Shown here one piece after another: positions 1-8,145 of a stretch of DNA of 52,197 nucleotides. Position 1 is the first letter of the stretch, and each line of letters opens with the position of its first letter. The notes beneath the pieces were generated by a model that saw only the letters and a list, made by a program, of their open reading frames with translations, made no database searches and was not told the DNA's origin. Position numbers and translations under genes: made by a program. This DNA is from Bacillota bacterium. GTDB lineage: Bacteria > Bacillota > UBA5301 > JAMCQP01. The stretch lies in the NCBI GenBank assembly GCA_023381695.1, contig JAMCQP010000096.1, forward strand, positions 1 to 52,197, in the 5' to 3' direction.

Positions 1-800
1 TCGCACACCTGGAGGGCGTCGTAGGTCTGTTGGGCAACCACCCGGATCGGCAACTCCGCCTGTTGCACCATGGGTTCGATCTCGTGAAAGGTGATGGTCT
101 GCGCCAGAGGCAACACAAACTCCGTGCCCGGGATCTCCTCCCGGATCTGCCTGGCGGCCAGGAGCATGATGGGCAACAGCGTCCCCACCTCGCGCCTGCG
201 GCTGCCCGGCATCAGCGCCACAAACCGGCTGGCCCTGGGCATGCCGAGATGTTTGCGGGCATCTTCCCTGTTCATCGTCGGCTTGACGATGTCCAGCAAC
301 GGGTGGCCGACATAGGTGACGTTCGCCCCGGCCTCCCGGTAGAATTCGGCCTCGAAAGGAAAGACCGAAGCCACCATCGTGGCCGTGGCCACCACCCTTT
401 CCGCCCGCTTGCGCCCCCAGGCCCAGGCGGAAGGGCTGAAATAGAACACCACCGGGATTCCCTTCTGCTTCGCGATCTCGGCCACGCGCAGGTTGAATCC
501 CGGAAAGTCGATCAGGACAATCACGTCCGGCCGGTGGACATCCAGTTCCTTCTCCAACCGGGCAAGAACCCTTTTCATCAGGGGAAGCGCGGCCAGGGCT
601 TCAATAAAACCAATCGTGCCGTGCCTGGTGGGGTCAAAAAAGGTCTGCACCCCCGCGGCCTGCATCCGGTGCCCGCCCATGCCGTATACTTCCGCGGCGG
701 GGGCCATCTCCCAGAGTTTTCTGGCCACGGCGCCCCCATGGAGATCCCCCGAGGCCTCGCCGGCCACCAGCATGATCCTCAAGCGTTGAGACGCCGACAT
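1..800 (-). CDS. lpxB: Lipid-A-disaccharide synthase LpxB (3' end cut by window edge)
   Basis: LpxB joins UDP-2,3-diacylglucosamine to lipid X to form the lipid A disaccharide on the inner face of the cytoplasmic membrane. I translated it by hand: after the ATG at 800 the protein shows GEASGDLHG (about residues 14-22), then the internal LpxB segments VLIDFPGFN, FYFSPSAWAWG, YVGHPLLD and MPGSRRREV. About 266 codons are present of a usual 380-390; the C-terminus lies off the left edge. A GGGAGGAG ribosome site lies just upstream. LpxI, the enzyme of the preceding step, ends 15 bp before the start, so the two are probably co-transcribed. Identification is firm. Confidence 0.95.
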   Translation of the reverse strand, partial: MSASQRLRIMLVAGEASGDLHGGAVARKLWEMAPAAEVYGMGGHRMQAAGVQTFFDPTRHGTIGFIEALAALPLMKRVLARLEKELDVHRPDVIVLIDFPGFNLRVAEIAKQKGIPVVFYFSPSAWAWGRKRAERVVATATMVASVFPFEAEFYREAGANVTYVGHPLLDIVKPTMNREDARKHLGMPRASRFVALMPGSRRREVGTLLPIMLLAARQIREEIPGTEFVLPLAQTITFHEIEPMVQQAELPIRVVAQQTYDALQVC

Positions 801-815
801 TCGGGTCACTCCTCC

Positions 816-1634
816 CTAGACAGCCACCAGGGCAAGGCCGGCCGCATCAGCTCTGGCGACGACCTCCTCGCGTTGCAACAGAAGGGTCTTGCCGGCATCC
901 ATGGCCAAAGCGCCCGCCCCGGCGGCGATCATCGACTCCATCGTATCAACGCCCACGGTAGGCATATCAAACCGGAAGTCCTGGTGGGGCTTGCTCACCT
1001 TGACCACCGTCACTCCTCCGTGCCCCAGCATCCCGCCGCGCCTGACAGCCTGATCCGTGCCCTCGATGGCCTCCACGGCCATCACGGCCTTCCCTTTCAC
1101 CACCAGCGTCTGCCCGATATCCAGGCCGGCGATGCTTTTGGCAATTGCATAGCCAAAATGAATGTCCTCCCACTCCGCATCGGTGGGTGGCCGTTGGCTT
1201 AAAACGCCTTTTTCCGGCAACAACGCCTTCAGGTAAGCGGCCTGTTCCCTGACCACCAGCCCGTCTTTGGCCATCTCTTCCACAAACCCGAGAAGCAGGG
1301 AGTCGTCGCGCTTATCCCGGATCCGGCCCAAAATGGCCTTCACCCGCGCATCGAACTGCATTCCCGAAAAGAGCAGATCTTTTTTGATCTTCCCCAGCAT
1401 GAGGAGGTCACGCACGCCCCCGGCGCGAAAAGTGTCGATGATCCGCTGCAATTGCCCCGGGCTGATGTGATGTATCTCATCGGCGGCTTCCGCCAGTTCC
1501 GGAGACAGGTCGGTGGTGACGCCCACAATCAGCGGGCTCTTGCCGGCCCGCCGGATCTCCCTGGCGCAGAGCACCGGCAGTAACCCATAACCGGCGATTA
1601 TTCCTACCTTTTCCATCCCGGTAAATGATTCCAT
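816..1634 (-). CDS. lpxI: UDP-2,3-diacylglucosamine hydrolase LpxI
   Basis: LpxI removes UMP from UDP-2,3-diacylglucosamine to give lipid X, replacing LpxH in many non-gammaproteobacterial lineages. The 272-aa product starts with KVGIIAGYGLLPVL and ends with the typical segment MPTVGVDTMESMIAAGAGA. Several starts are possible; I chose ATG 1634 because GGAGG at 1651-1647 lies 12 nt before it. ATG 1616 would match the usual family start more closely but would sit about 30 nt from that site. It lies between an ICMT-like methyltransferase and lpxB. LpxI rather than LpxH fits a diderm Firmicute. The family call is firm and the start less so. Confidence 0.93.
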   Translation of the reverse strand: MESFTGMEKVGIIAGYGLLPVLCAREIRRAGKSPLIVGVTTDLSPELAEAADEIHHISPGQLQRIIDTFRAGGVRDLLMLGKIKKDLLFSGMQFDARVKAILGRIRDKRDDSLLLGFVEEMAKDGLVVREQAAYLKALLPEKGVLSQRPPTDAEWEDIHFGYAIAKSIAGLDIGQTLVVKGKAVMAVEAIEGTDQAVRRGGMLGHGGVTVVKVSKPHQDFRFDMPTVGVDTMESMIAAGAGALAMDAGKTLLLQREEVVARADAAGLALVAV

Positions 1635-1696
1635 CTTGACAAAAGACCTCCGAGGCGACCGCCAGCATGATGAAATCCCCGACCAGACAAAACTCG

Positions 1697-2260
1697 TCAA
1701 CCCAGATAAAACTTCAAAACAAACAACAGGCCGATGACCGCAAGCTGGAGAATCGTGTTGGACTCCCCGGACAACGCCACCCGCCAGTCATAGTCACCCT
1801 CGGCCTGCGCATACCTCTTGAGGGCGGGGAGAATCCGTGGCACGGCGTGTTTGTACCTCTCAAACTCAGCCCCGAAAGTCCTCTCCAAAAACTCCTCCTC
1901 AAGAGGGATAATTATTCCGTAAAAATAAAGATACATGCCAAAAAAGAGGACATAGGACAAAAACCAGCTGGACATCACGCTGAAGCCAAGCCCGATCAAG
2001 AAGTTTCCCCAGTATAACGGGTTGCGCACATGGGCGTACGGGCCGGCGGTCACCAGGCGATCCGCCTGAACACTGGCGACCCGGTATTTTTTGATATATC
2101 CGGCGCCCCAGAACCGGATCAACTCGCCGGCCAGAACCACGATGGCCCCGGCCAGAAGCGAAGCGCCCGTGGGGCGGGACCAGAGGATGATCACAAAAAG
2201 CACCGGCAGCGGGATCAACCCCCGCAGCCGAAAGATCAGGCCTTTGGTGGAATCGTTCAC
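1697..2260 (-). CDS. ICMT/PEMT-family membrane methyltransferase, candidate lipid A phosphate methyltransferase
   Basis: A 187-aa membrane protein with about four or five hydrophobic segments and the family's C-terminal signature: GPYAHVRNPLYWGN (SAM-binding part) followed by an EEEFLERTFGAEFERYK block. These define the isoprenylcysteine/phosphatidylethanolamine methyltransferase fold. It starts at GTG 2260, 14 bp after the lpxA stop with a GGGGG ribosome site, and lies between lpxA and lpxI, so it is embedded in the lipid A operon. Established knowledge: the Leptospira enzyme LmtA, an ICMT homologue, methylates the lipid A 1-phosphate. My inference is that this gene modifies lipid A or a related lipid phosphate. 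The substrate cannot be read from sequence; another lipid or isoprenoid target is possible. Confidence 0.85.
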   Translation of the reverse strand: MNDSTKGLIFRLRGLIPLPVLFVIILWSRPTGASLLAGAIVVLAGELIRFWGAGYIKKYRVASVQADRLVTAGPYAHVRNPLYWGNFLIGLGFSVMSSWFLSYVLFFGMYLYFYGIIIPLEEEFLERTFGAEFERYKHAVPRILPALKRYAQAEGDYDWRVALSGESNTILQLAVIGLLFVLKFYLG

Positions 2261-2274
2261 AATTAAACCCCCTG

Positions 2275-3084
2275 TTACCGGCAGATACCCCGTTCGGCGC
2301 TGCGAATGAAGCGGATGAAATGGTCGATCTCCGCAATGCCCGGAAGCTCCTGCTCCATCTGCTCAATGGCCTGCGTGACGTTCAGGTTTGACCGGTACAG
2401 GATCTTGTAGCCTTTCTTGATCTCCGCCCGCGCTTCGGGGGTCACGCCGTTGCGCCGCAACCCCACGATGTTGATCCCGAAGACCTTGGCCGGGTTCCCG
2501 TCCACGATCACGTAGGGCGGCACATCCTTGACGATCACCGTATGGGCGCCGATCATGGCCATCCGGCCCACCTTGCAAAACTGGTGCACCCCGGCCAGGC
2601 CGCCGATCACCACCCGGTCCTCAACCGTGACGTGGCCGGCCAGCGCCGAGCTGTTGGACATAATCACGTGGTTGCCCACCTGACAGTCGTGCGCCACGTG
2701 CGTGTAAGCCATGAACAGATTGTTATTGCCGATCCGCGTCTCCCCGCCGCCACCCTCCGTGCCCCGGCTGATGGTGGCGTATTCGCGGATGATGTTATAA
2801 TCCCCGATAAACAGGTAACTCTTCTCGCCTTGAAATTTCAGGTCCTGGGGGTCGGCGCCGATGGCCGCCCCGGCATAGATCTTGTTGTTCTTGCCGATCA
2901 CGGTCCAGCCGTCCAGCACCGCATGCGGGCCAACAACGGTCCCGTCGCCGATCTCCACGTTCTCGCCGACGATGGCATATGGGCCGATCTCCACATTGGG
3001 TCCGATCTTCGCGCCGGAGTGCACAATCGCCGTTTCATGAATCTTTCTGTTAAAAGATATTACCTTGCTCTCTTGCGGTTTCAA
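2275..3084 (-). CDS. lpxA: UDP-N-acetylglucosamine acyltransferase LpxA
   Basis: LpxA transfers a 3-hydroxyacyl chain from ACP to UDP-GlcNAc, the first step of lipid A synthesis, in the cytoplasm. The protein is a left-handed beta helix of hexapeptide repeats (IHETAIVHSGAKIG, VEIGPYAIVGENVEIG). It carries the LpxA-type loop with YTHVAHDCQVGNH and GLAGVHQFCKVGRMAMIG, and a helical C-terminal domain. I chose a TTG start at 3084: GGAGGAGG lies 8 nt upstream and the resulting 269 aa match the family length. The longer open frame to 3219 would overlap fabZ. It follows fabZ by about 60 bp and precedes the methyltransferase gene. Firm. Confidence 0.96.
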   Translation of the reverse strand: MKPQESKVISFNRKIHETAIVHSGAKIGPNVEIGPYAIVGENVEIGDGTVVGPHAVLDGWTVIGKNNKIYAGAAIGADPQDLKFQGEKSYLFIGDYNIIREYATISRGTEGGGGETRIGNNNLFMAYTHVAHDCQVGNHVIMSNSSALAGHVTVEDRVVIGGLAGVHQFCKVGRMAMIGAHTVIVKDVPPYVIVDGNPAKVFGINIVGLRRNGVTPEARAEIKKGYKILYRSNLNVTQAIEQMEQELPGIAEIDHFIRFIRSAERGICR

Positions 3085-3145
3085 CTGGATTTCCTCCTCC
3101 GGTCGAATGTCTCCCCCATGTAGACCATCTATCACCTTATCGGAT

Positions 3146-3592
3146 CTAGGAGGAGATTTCTTTACCCCTTTTGGCCAGTACAAAAAGCAGCGTGGCTTCA
3201 GCCGCCAATTGCCCGTCAACCAGGGCTTTCCCGGTCACCTTGGCGGTTTCCCCGCGCATCTTGAGGATTTCGACCTCGATGCGAAGCTGATCCCCCGGCA
3301 CCACCTGGCGGCGAAAGCGTACCTGGTCAACTCCGGCCAGGAGAGGAAGCCGGTCCTTATCCTCCACGGAGCTCAACATCGCAACCCCGCCGGCTTGCGC
3401 CATGGCCTCGATAATCAACACGCCCGGCATGAGCGGTTGCTGGGGATAGTGGCCAATAAAAAATTGTTCGTTGATGGTCACATTCTTGATGGCTACCGTC
3501 TTGACGCCATCCTCCACCTCCAAAACCCGGTCGAGCAACAAGAACGGGTAGCGGTGCGGAAGCAAGTTCTGAATGGCAATGATGTCCAACAA
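3146..3592 (-). CDS. fabZ: 3-hydroxyacyl-ACP dehydratase FabZ
   Basis: FabZ dehydrates 3-hydroxyacyl-ACP in fatty acid elongation and competes with LpxA/LpxD for the same substrates, which explains its place between lpxC and lpxA. The 148-aa hot-dog-fold protein shows LLPHRYPFLLLDR near the N-terminus and the active-site segment GHYPQQPLMPGVLIIEAMAQ, with His48 and Glu62 as the catalytic pair. The start is TTG 3592; an AAGGAGG site lies 8 nt upstream, while the nearby ATG is out of frame. In Bacillus subtilis fabZ (ywpB) lies next to flhO-flhP, which is relevant to the synteny finding. Firm. Confidence 0.97.
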   Translation of the reverse strand: MLDIIAIQNLLPHRYPFLLLDRVLEVEDGVKTVAIKNVTINEQFFIGHYPQQPLMPGVLIIEAMAQAGGVAMLSSVEDKDRLPLLAGVDQVRFRRQVVPGDQLRIEVEILKMRGETAKVTGKALVDGQLAAEATLLFVLAKRGKEISS

Positions 3593-3661
3593 CGCATCTT
3601 CCTCCTTCTCACGGCGTCAGACACACAATTAACCTAATTGTACACGCCCCGCCGCCGGATG

Positions 3662-4498
3662 TCAACCTGAAGCGACTTCCTGGATCTTCCTTGCAAGCAG
3701 GGCATCCAGGGAATGCCCGGAACGCAACCCGATGATATGAGCGTGCAACGGCCCAAGGACCGCCAGATCACCAATGAGATCCAGTATCTTGTGCCTGACG
3801 ATCTCATCCGGAAACCGGGGGGGCGAAAGGTATCCTTCTTCACCGACCACCACCGCGATATCCAGATTGCCACCCAGGGCCAGCCCCTGTTTTTGCAAAG
3901 CTTCAATCTCGTGCATGAAACCGATGGTTCTCGCGGGAGCTATTTCCCTTTTGAAATTCCCCGGCTCCAGGACAAATTCCGCATACTGGTTTCCCACCGC
4001 CGGGTGGCGGTTGGTAAAGACAAAGGACACCTTGAACGTATCCGCCGGCAGGGCGACAAGGTGGCTATCCTTCCCGGTGATCCAGACCGCCTCGGGCAGC
4101 GAAAGAATCCTCCTCGGCGCCTGTTGCGGCGCCATCCCCGCCCTTTCCAGAAGGGCGACAAACGCGGCCGCGCTCCCGTCCGCCACCGGGACCTCGGGAG
4201 CATTCAGCTCGATCACCGCATTATCTATTCCCAGCCCCGCCAGAGCGGCCAGCAGGTGTTCCACGGTCTGAACCTCGGCCTCCCCCCCCCTGCCAAGGGT
4301 GGTGCACCGGACGGTCTGGGCGATGTTCTCCACGGAAGCTTTTATTTCAGGCGATCCCGCCAGGTCTGTCCGCACAAAGGTGAAACCGGAATCCGGTTTA
4401 CCAGGTTTTACAGCCATCCGCACCGCGCGCCCGGTATGAAGGCCAACCCCTTCCAGAAACGCCGGCTGCCGGATGGTCATCTGCTGTGGTCCCGACAA
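3662..4498 (-). CDS. lpxC: UDP-3-O-acyl-N-acetylglucosamine deacetylase LpxC
   Basis: LpxC is the zinc-dependent, committing step of lipid A synthesis. With a TTG start at 4498 the product is 278 aa. It begins about ten residues before the family's LEGVGLHTG and has VEHLLAALAG (His81), HKILDLIGD (His236 and Asp240) and SGHS (His262), matching the known zinc and catalytic residues. The TTG is chosen because GGAGGAGG lies 7 nt upstream. A longer frame from ATG 4618 overlaps the ATPase gene by 11 nt and would add 40 residues not expected in the family. It is downstream of the ABC genes and upstream of fabZ. Firm. Confidence 0.97.
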   Translation of the reverse strand: MSGPQQMTIRQPAFLEGVGLHTGRAVRMAVKPGKPDSGFTFVRTDLAGSPEIKASVENIAQTVRCTTLGRGGEAEVQTVEHLLAALAGLGIDNAVIELNAPEVPVADGSAAAFVALLERAGMAPQQAPRRILSLPEAVWITGKDSHLVALPADTFKVSFVFTNRHPAVGNQYAEFVLEPGNFKREIAPARTIGFMHEIEALQKQGLALGGNLDIAVVVGEEGYLSPPRFPDEIVRHKILDLIGDLAVLGPLHAHIIGLRSGHSLDALLARKIQEVASG

Positions 4499-4607
4499 TT
4501 CTTCCCCTCCTCCGGGCGGCGTCCCGCCAATGCGCTCATCGGATTGGTTCGCCCTCCCAGTCCAATTTCCTGCATTTTGGCGCGCGATTTTTACGCTCCG
4601 GCGCATA

Positions 4608-5441
4608 TTATTTGCCATTTTCGCTGATCCTCACGAATTTGTCTGGCAAAAGAAGATCGGTCGCCGGCAAGATCGAGGTGGCAAAGAGGTTCCGGTACTT
4701 CTTCCCGATCTCCGACACCGGCGATTCAAGCAGTTCCCCTGGCTTGCCTTCCTCCACTATTCTGCCGGCGTCCATCAGCGCCAACCGGTCCGCCGTCCGC
4801 AGGGCAAAGGCCAGCTCGTGGGTGATTACCAGCATGGCCTGGTGGCGCTCCAGGGCCAGCTCTTCCATGACCTCCAGCACCTCGCCCACCAGAATCGGGT
4901 CCAATGACGCCGTCGGCTCATCCCAGATCATCAGATCCGGGTGCATGGCCAGGGCCCTGGCCATGCCAACCCGCTGCTTCTGGCCGCCGCTGAGTTCGGC
5001 GGGCCGCCTTCTCCAATGGCCGGCCATCTTTACCCGGCGCAGGGCGGCATAGGCCAGTTCCTCCGCTTCCCGGCGCTCCATGCCGGAGAGCGCCGGCCCG
5101 AGCATGACGTTGTCCAGAACCGTGAGCCGGTCCACCAGGTTGAAATGTTGGAAGACAAAGCCGATGCGCCGGCGGGCGGCCAGCAGTTCCCCGTGGTTCA
5201 GTTCGTCCACCGGCCGGCCGTCAAAGTAGATCCGGCCGGCATCGGGCCTGATGAGGAAATTGATGCACCGCGCCAGGGTGGACTTGCCGCATCCACTGGG
5301 CCCCATCAAGACCACAATCTCCCCGGCGTCCACCATGAGATTCACCCCGTTCAGGACCGGCGCGCCGGCGAATTTCTTCTCCAGCCCCGCCACCTGCAGC
5401 AGGGGAATCTTCTTAAAAGGTACCACTGTACTTTTTTCCAT
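4608..5441 (-). CDS. ABC transporter ATPase (polar amino acid/GlnQ-like), partner of the adjacent large permease
   Basis: A 277-aa ATPase with all cassette motifs: Walker A GPSGCGKST, Q-loop FVFQHFN, signature LSGGQ, Walker B LMIWDEPTASLD and an H-loop His (VITHE). Overall it resembles the GlnQ-type ATPases of amino-acid importers rather than LptB or MlaF. The start at ATG 5441 follows a GGAG site by 9 nt; a longer frame to 5510 lacks a ribosome site. It follows the 831-aa permease gene by 84 bp and precedes lpxC, so it is part of the envelope operon. The C-terminal 40 residues extend beyond the usual domain. The job is inferred from context: energising the unusual permease. Substrate unknown. 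Confidence 0.93.
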   Translation of the reverse strand: MEKSTVVPFKKIPLLQVAGLEKKFAGAPVLNGVNLMVDAGEIVVLMGPSGCGKSTLARCINFLIRPDAGRIYFDGRPVDELNHGELLAARRRIGFVFQHFNLVDRLTVLDNVMLGPALSGMERREAEELAYAALRRVKMAGHWRRRPAELSGGQKQRVGMARALAMHPDLMIWDEPTASLDPILVGEVLEVMEELALERHQAMLVITHELAFALRTADRLALMDAGRIVEEGKPGELLESPVSEIGKKYRNLFATSILPATDLLLPDKFVRISENGK

Positions 5442-5525
5442 ACCTGGTTTTCTCCTTTTCTTCTTCGGAGTTCCTGCTGAGAACTCTCCCCCTGTTGCGA
5501 CATAGCTCAAGCCGGTTTCAACCCC

Positions 5526-8021
5526 TCAATGAAACACCTGCCTGTGACGGTTGAAGAGCGCCAGAAGGCCCGGCCGCGCCGCCGGGATCACGATCTCGCG
5601 CATGACCTGCATATAACTCAACCCCAGGGACTCCCCGGCCTGAACTTCCTCCTCATTTACCGGGCTGATCCTTTTGGCCAGCGCCGCGGCGGAGATCCCC
5701 AGCGCCCCCCCGAGCAGCAAGGCGAAGGGCTGCCCCAGCACCGGAACCCGCGCCCCGGAAAGGGTAAAGATCGTGGCCAGAAGCAAAGATCCCACCAGCG
5801 CTCCATAAGCCGACGCCGGATCGACGCCGGGAATCAGCCGGCGGCTCCCGGACCGCTCCAGATAGCGCATGGCCGAGATGATCGTGGTATGGTCAAACAA
5901 CAGTACAAACAGGGTGAAGACTACCGCCACCAGCGCGGCGATGGTCGCCCGCACCTGGCTCAAGACGCCGAAGACCTGCCCCCGGATATCGGGTTGGACA
6001 GTCCCGGCGGGCAAGGTGAAGATCGTCACCCCGTCGGTCTCCAGAGCGCCCTTGATCACCGGCTCCGCGGCCTTCAAGGCGACACCCTTGTCCAGGAGGA
6101 TCTGGAGCCGATCCCCGGGGATCACCTGCCCATCGATGTACCGGTCGATGAGCCGCACCGAACGGCCGATATCCTCGTCCGGCAATGCCGGCAATGAACT
6201 CTTGACCTGGTCCATCTGGGTGATAATCTCTTTCACGTCGATCTTGCGCATCGCCTGCAAGCGCGTCGTCACATCCCCCAGATCTTTGCGGAGCGCCATG
6301 GTATCCACCTTGCGCATCACGCCCAAAGCCTGGCCGGTCACATCCTGCATCTGCTGCAAGAACTGCCTGGCGGCCCCGGCGTCCTTCGCCAGGGCGTTGA
6401 AGTTGTGGAGCCGGGCGTTCAACTGATCAATCTTTCCCTGCCAATCCAGAAGCACGCCGGCCACCGGGTTGAACTGGTTGACAACCCCCTCCACCCCGCG
6501 GGCGCGTTCCCTGGACTGAAATTGCAGCTGATCCAGGCCGTTTTTCAGGGTGGCCAGGTTCTGGTGCAGCTTGCTATCCGGGGGAGTAAGAGCAAGCTGG
6601 AGATCAAGCTGCTGCTCCAGCTGCTGGAGATCCTGGTTCAGCTTCCAGAGGCGCTCCCCGGAAACCGTGATCATGCCCACCTGCTTTTTGAGACGGTCGA
6701 TCCCGGCGCTGGCTTTATCCAGCGTCGCGCTGATTTTGGTGATATCCACCTTTCCGAGGCTGGCCAGAGGTTGGGGAAGGCCGGCGTTAACCTCGCCCAG
6801 GGTCTTTTCCACCTGGTTCATCTGCCCCAGCGTGGCCTCATAGGCGTCAAGAGTCCCGGCGACATGGGCGGCGGTGTCATCCGCCTCGCGGGAAAGCTTG
6901 TCCAGCTCGCGCAGGAGTTTGACGCTCTCGTCGATGGCCGCCACCAGCTGGTAGCGTTCGTTGCTTACCCGGGCGGGGCCAAGGGCGGGTCCGACCTGGT
7001 TTCCGCCCACCACCCGGTAAGCGGTGAGGGCTTTCCCCGCCTGGGAAGGATCACCCTTGAAACTTCCCTGAACTATGATGCCACGGACCTTCTCCCCCCC
7101 GGCCTCGATGACCTGTACAAGGATCTCATCTCTGGCGATCTGGGCGCCGGCTTTTGGATTTATGGCCAGAACAAGCTGTTCCCCGGGCTGGATCCGGCTT
7201 TTGGCCGGCACTTTCACCGTAACCTCGGACGCGTAACTTAGCAGGAACCGTTTCATCTCCAGAAGTGTGCGGCTCAGGGACTGCAGGTCATCGTCTTTTT
7301 GGGCCATGGTGATATCGCTGGCAACGGCCGGATTGAGCCGTTCCTTCAGGGATTGAACCACCCGTTCCCCCTGCTCTTTTGGAGCCGGGGGCGCATAGCC
7401 GATCGGGAAGCGGACCTCCACCACCTGGTAGCGGTCCAGAAGCCTTTGCGCCGTCCGTGAAACCTCCGCGGCCCTCTCCGGGGAACGCAGCACGACCACG
7501 ATATTCGGCCCGTTGATGAAGGCAAACCGCACCCCGGAAAGCTCCTGCAGCTTGTCCACCAGCATGGATTGCGCGCCGTCCTGCACCCCGCGCACGATGA
7601 CGCTGGGCTCCACCATGATGGTATAGCCGCTGCCGCCGGGCAAGCCGCCGAAGTAAGTATCGATGTGCTCAAGAACGTCGCGATTGCGAAATGAATCAGG
7701 CAGGGAGACAAAGAAGTTGGCCTTGCCGGCCAGAGTCAGCCCCTCTTTCATCCTGGCCCCCGGAAAACGGCCGGCCAGAATGGAGGCAATCTGCTTTTTA
7801 GCGGGCTCCTTGACCTCGGAGCGAACGTGAAGGATAAAGTCGTATTGGCCGGACTCTCCGATCAGCCCGGCTAAAGTATCGCCGAAATAGTTGTTTACCG
7901 CCCAGGCCACCCCGGCGGAGAGCAACGCGCCGACGATGATGCTGGCCGCCAGAAGCATGGCCAGATCACGCCTGAACCCGTCGCTGAAAAGAAGAAAACC
8001 GCCTCGCAAGCGGACAGTCAT
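5526..8021 (-). CDS. Large ABC permease with about 650-aa extracytoplasmic coiled-coil domain and C-terminal EAA-like loop
   Basis: An 831-aa membrane protein. One transmembrane helix (about 19-43) is followed by a roughly 650-residue exported region. From about residue 350 to 640 this region is rich in heptad-like, Gln/Leu-rich coiled coil (LNQDLQQLEQQLDLQL, MNQVEKTLGEVN). Three membrane segments (about 695-716, 738-757, 766-782) come next. The last 45 residues contain an EAA-like coupling loop, EVQAGESLGLSYMQVMREIV, then IPAARPGLLALFNR. That loop is typical of importer-type permeases, but here nothing follows it. ATG 8021 has GGAGG 5 nt upstream. It sits between lptA and its ATPase. I do not recognise a characterised homologue; spanning the periplasm to move a lipid is an inference. 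Confidence 0.8.
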   Translation of the reverse strand: MTVRLRGGFLLFSDGFRRDLAMLLAASIIVGALLSAGVAWAVNNYFGDTLAGLIGESGQYDFILHVRSEVKEPAKKQIASILAGRFPGARMKEGLTLAGKANFFVSLPDSFRNRDVLEHIDTYFGGLPGGSGYTIMVEPSVIVRGVQDGAQSMLVDKLQELSGVRFAFINGPNIVVVLRSPERAAEVSRTAQRLLDRYQVVEVRFPIGYAPPAPKEQGERVVQSLKERLNPAVASDITMAQKDDDLQSLSRTLLEMKRFLLSYASEVTVKVPAKSRIQPGEQLVLAINPKAGAQIARDEILVQVIEAGGEKVRGIIVQGSFKGDPSQAGKALTAYRVVGGNQVGPALGPARVSNERYQLVAAIDESVKLLRELDKLSREADDTAAHVAGTLDAYEATLGQMNQVEKTLGEVNAGLPQPLASLGKVDITKISATLDKASAGIDRLKKQVGMITVSGERLWKLNQDLQQLEQQLDLQLALTPPDSKLHQNLATLKNGLDQLQFQSRERARGVEGVVNQFNPVAGVLLDWQGKIDQLNARLHNFNALAKDAGAARQFLQQMQDVTGQALGVMRKVDTMALRKDLGDVTTRLQAMRKIDVKEIITQMDQVKSSLPALPDEDIGRSVRLIDRYIDGQVIPGDRLQILLDKGVALKAAEPVIKGALETDGVTIFTLPAGTVQPDIRGQVFGVLSQVRATIAALVAVVFTLFVLLFDHTTIISAMRYLERSGSRRLIPGVDPASAYGALVGSLLLATIFTLSGARVPVLGQPFALLLGGALGISAAALAKRISPVNEEEVQAGESLGLSYMQVMREIVIPAARPGLLALFNRHRQVFH

Positions 8022-8044
8022 CAGGACCTCCCCCATCTGGGCTC

Positions 8045-8053
8045 ATTATAACA
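8045..8053 (-). promoter_or_regulatory. Extended -10 promoter upstream of the large permease gene
   Basis: On the minus strand TGT-TATAAT is a perfect extended -10 element. It would start transcription about 15-20 nt before the permease ATG. No good -35 hexamer is visible 16-18 bp upstream, as is usual for extended -10 promoters. It lies in the only sizeable gap (8022-8145) of the lptA-to-lpxC run, so it could give the permease/ATPase/lpx genes their own transcript. That gap also holds a perfect 14-bp palindrome (GTTCCCCGGGGAAC, about 8110) without a T-run. Confidence 0.5.
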
Positions 8054-8145
8054 CAGCTTCCAGAGGCCCGGATGATGTAAATGTGTGAAAGAATGGCACC
8101 ATCTGGCAGTTCCCCGGGGAACTTATTAGAGGAGTTGGAGGAATT

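Noticed and set aside
30-1202. A 390-codon open frame on the plus strand
   Set aside because: It runs antisense through lpxB and lpxI, has no ribosome site or family signature, and is the usual shadow frame of GC-rich coding DNA.
3085-3219. Longer LpxA starting inside fabZ
   Set aside because: The extra residues overlap fabZ and lack similarity; TTG 3084 has an ideal ribosome site.
8105-8125. 14-bp palindrome GTTCCCCGGGGAAC as a terminator
   Set aside because: No T-run follows on either strand; left as an unexplained palindrome.
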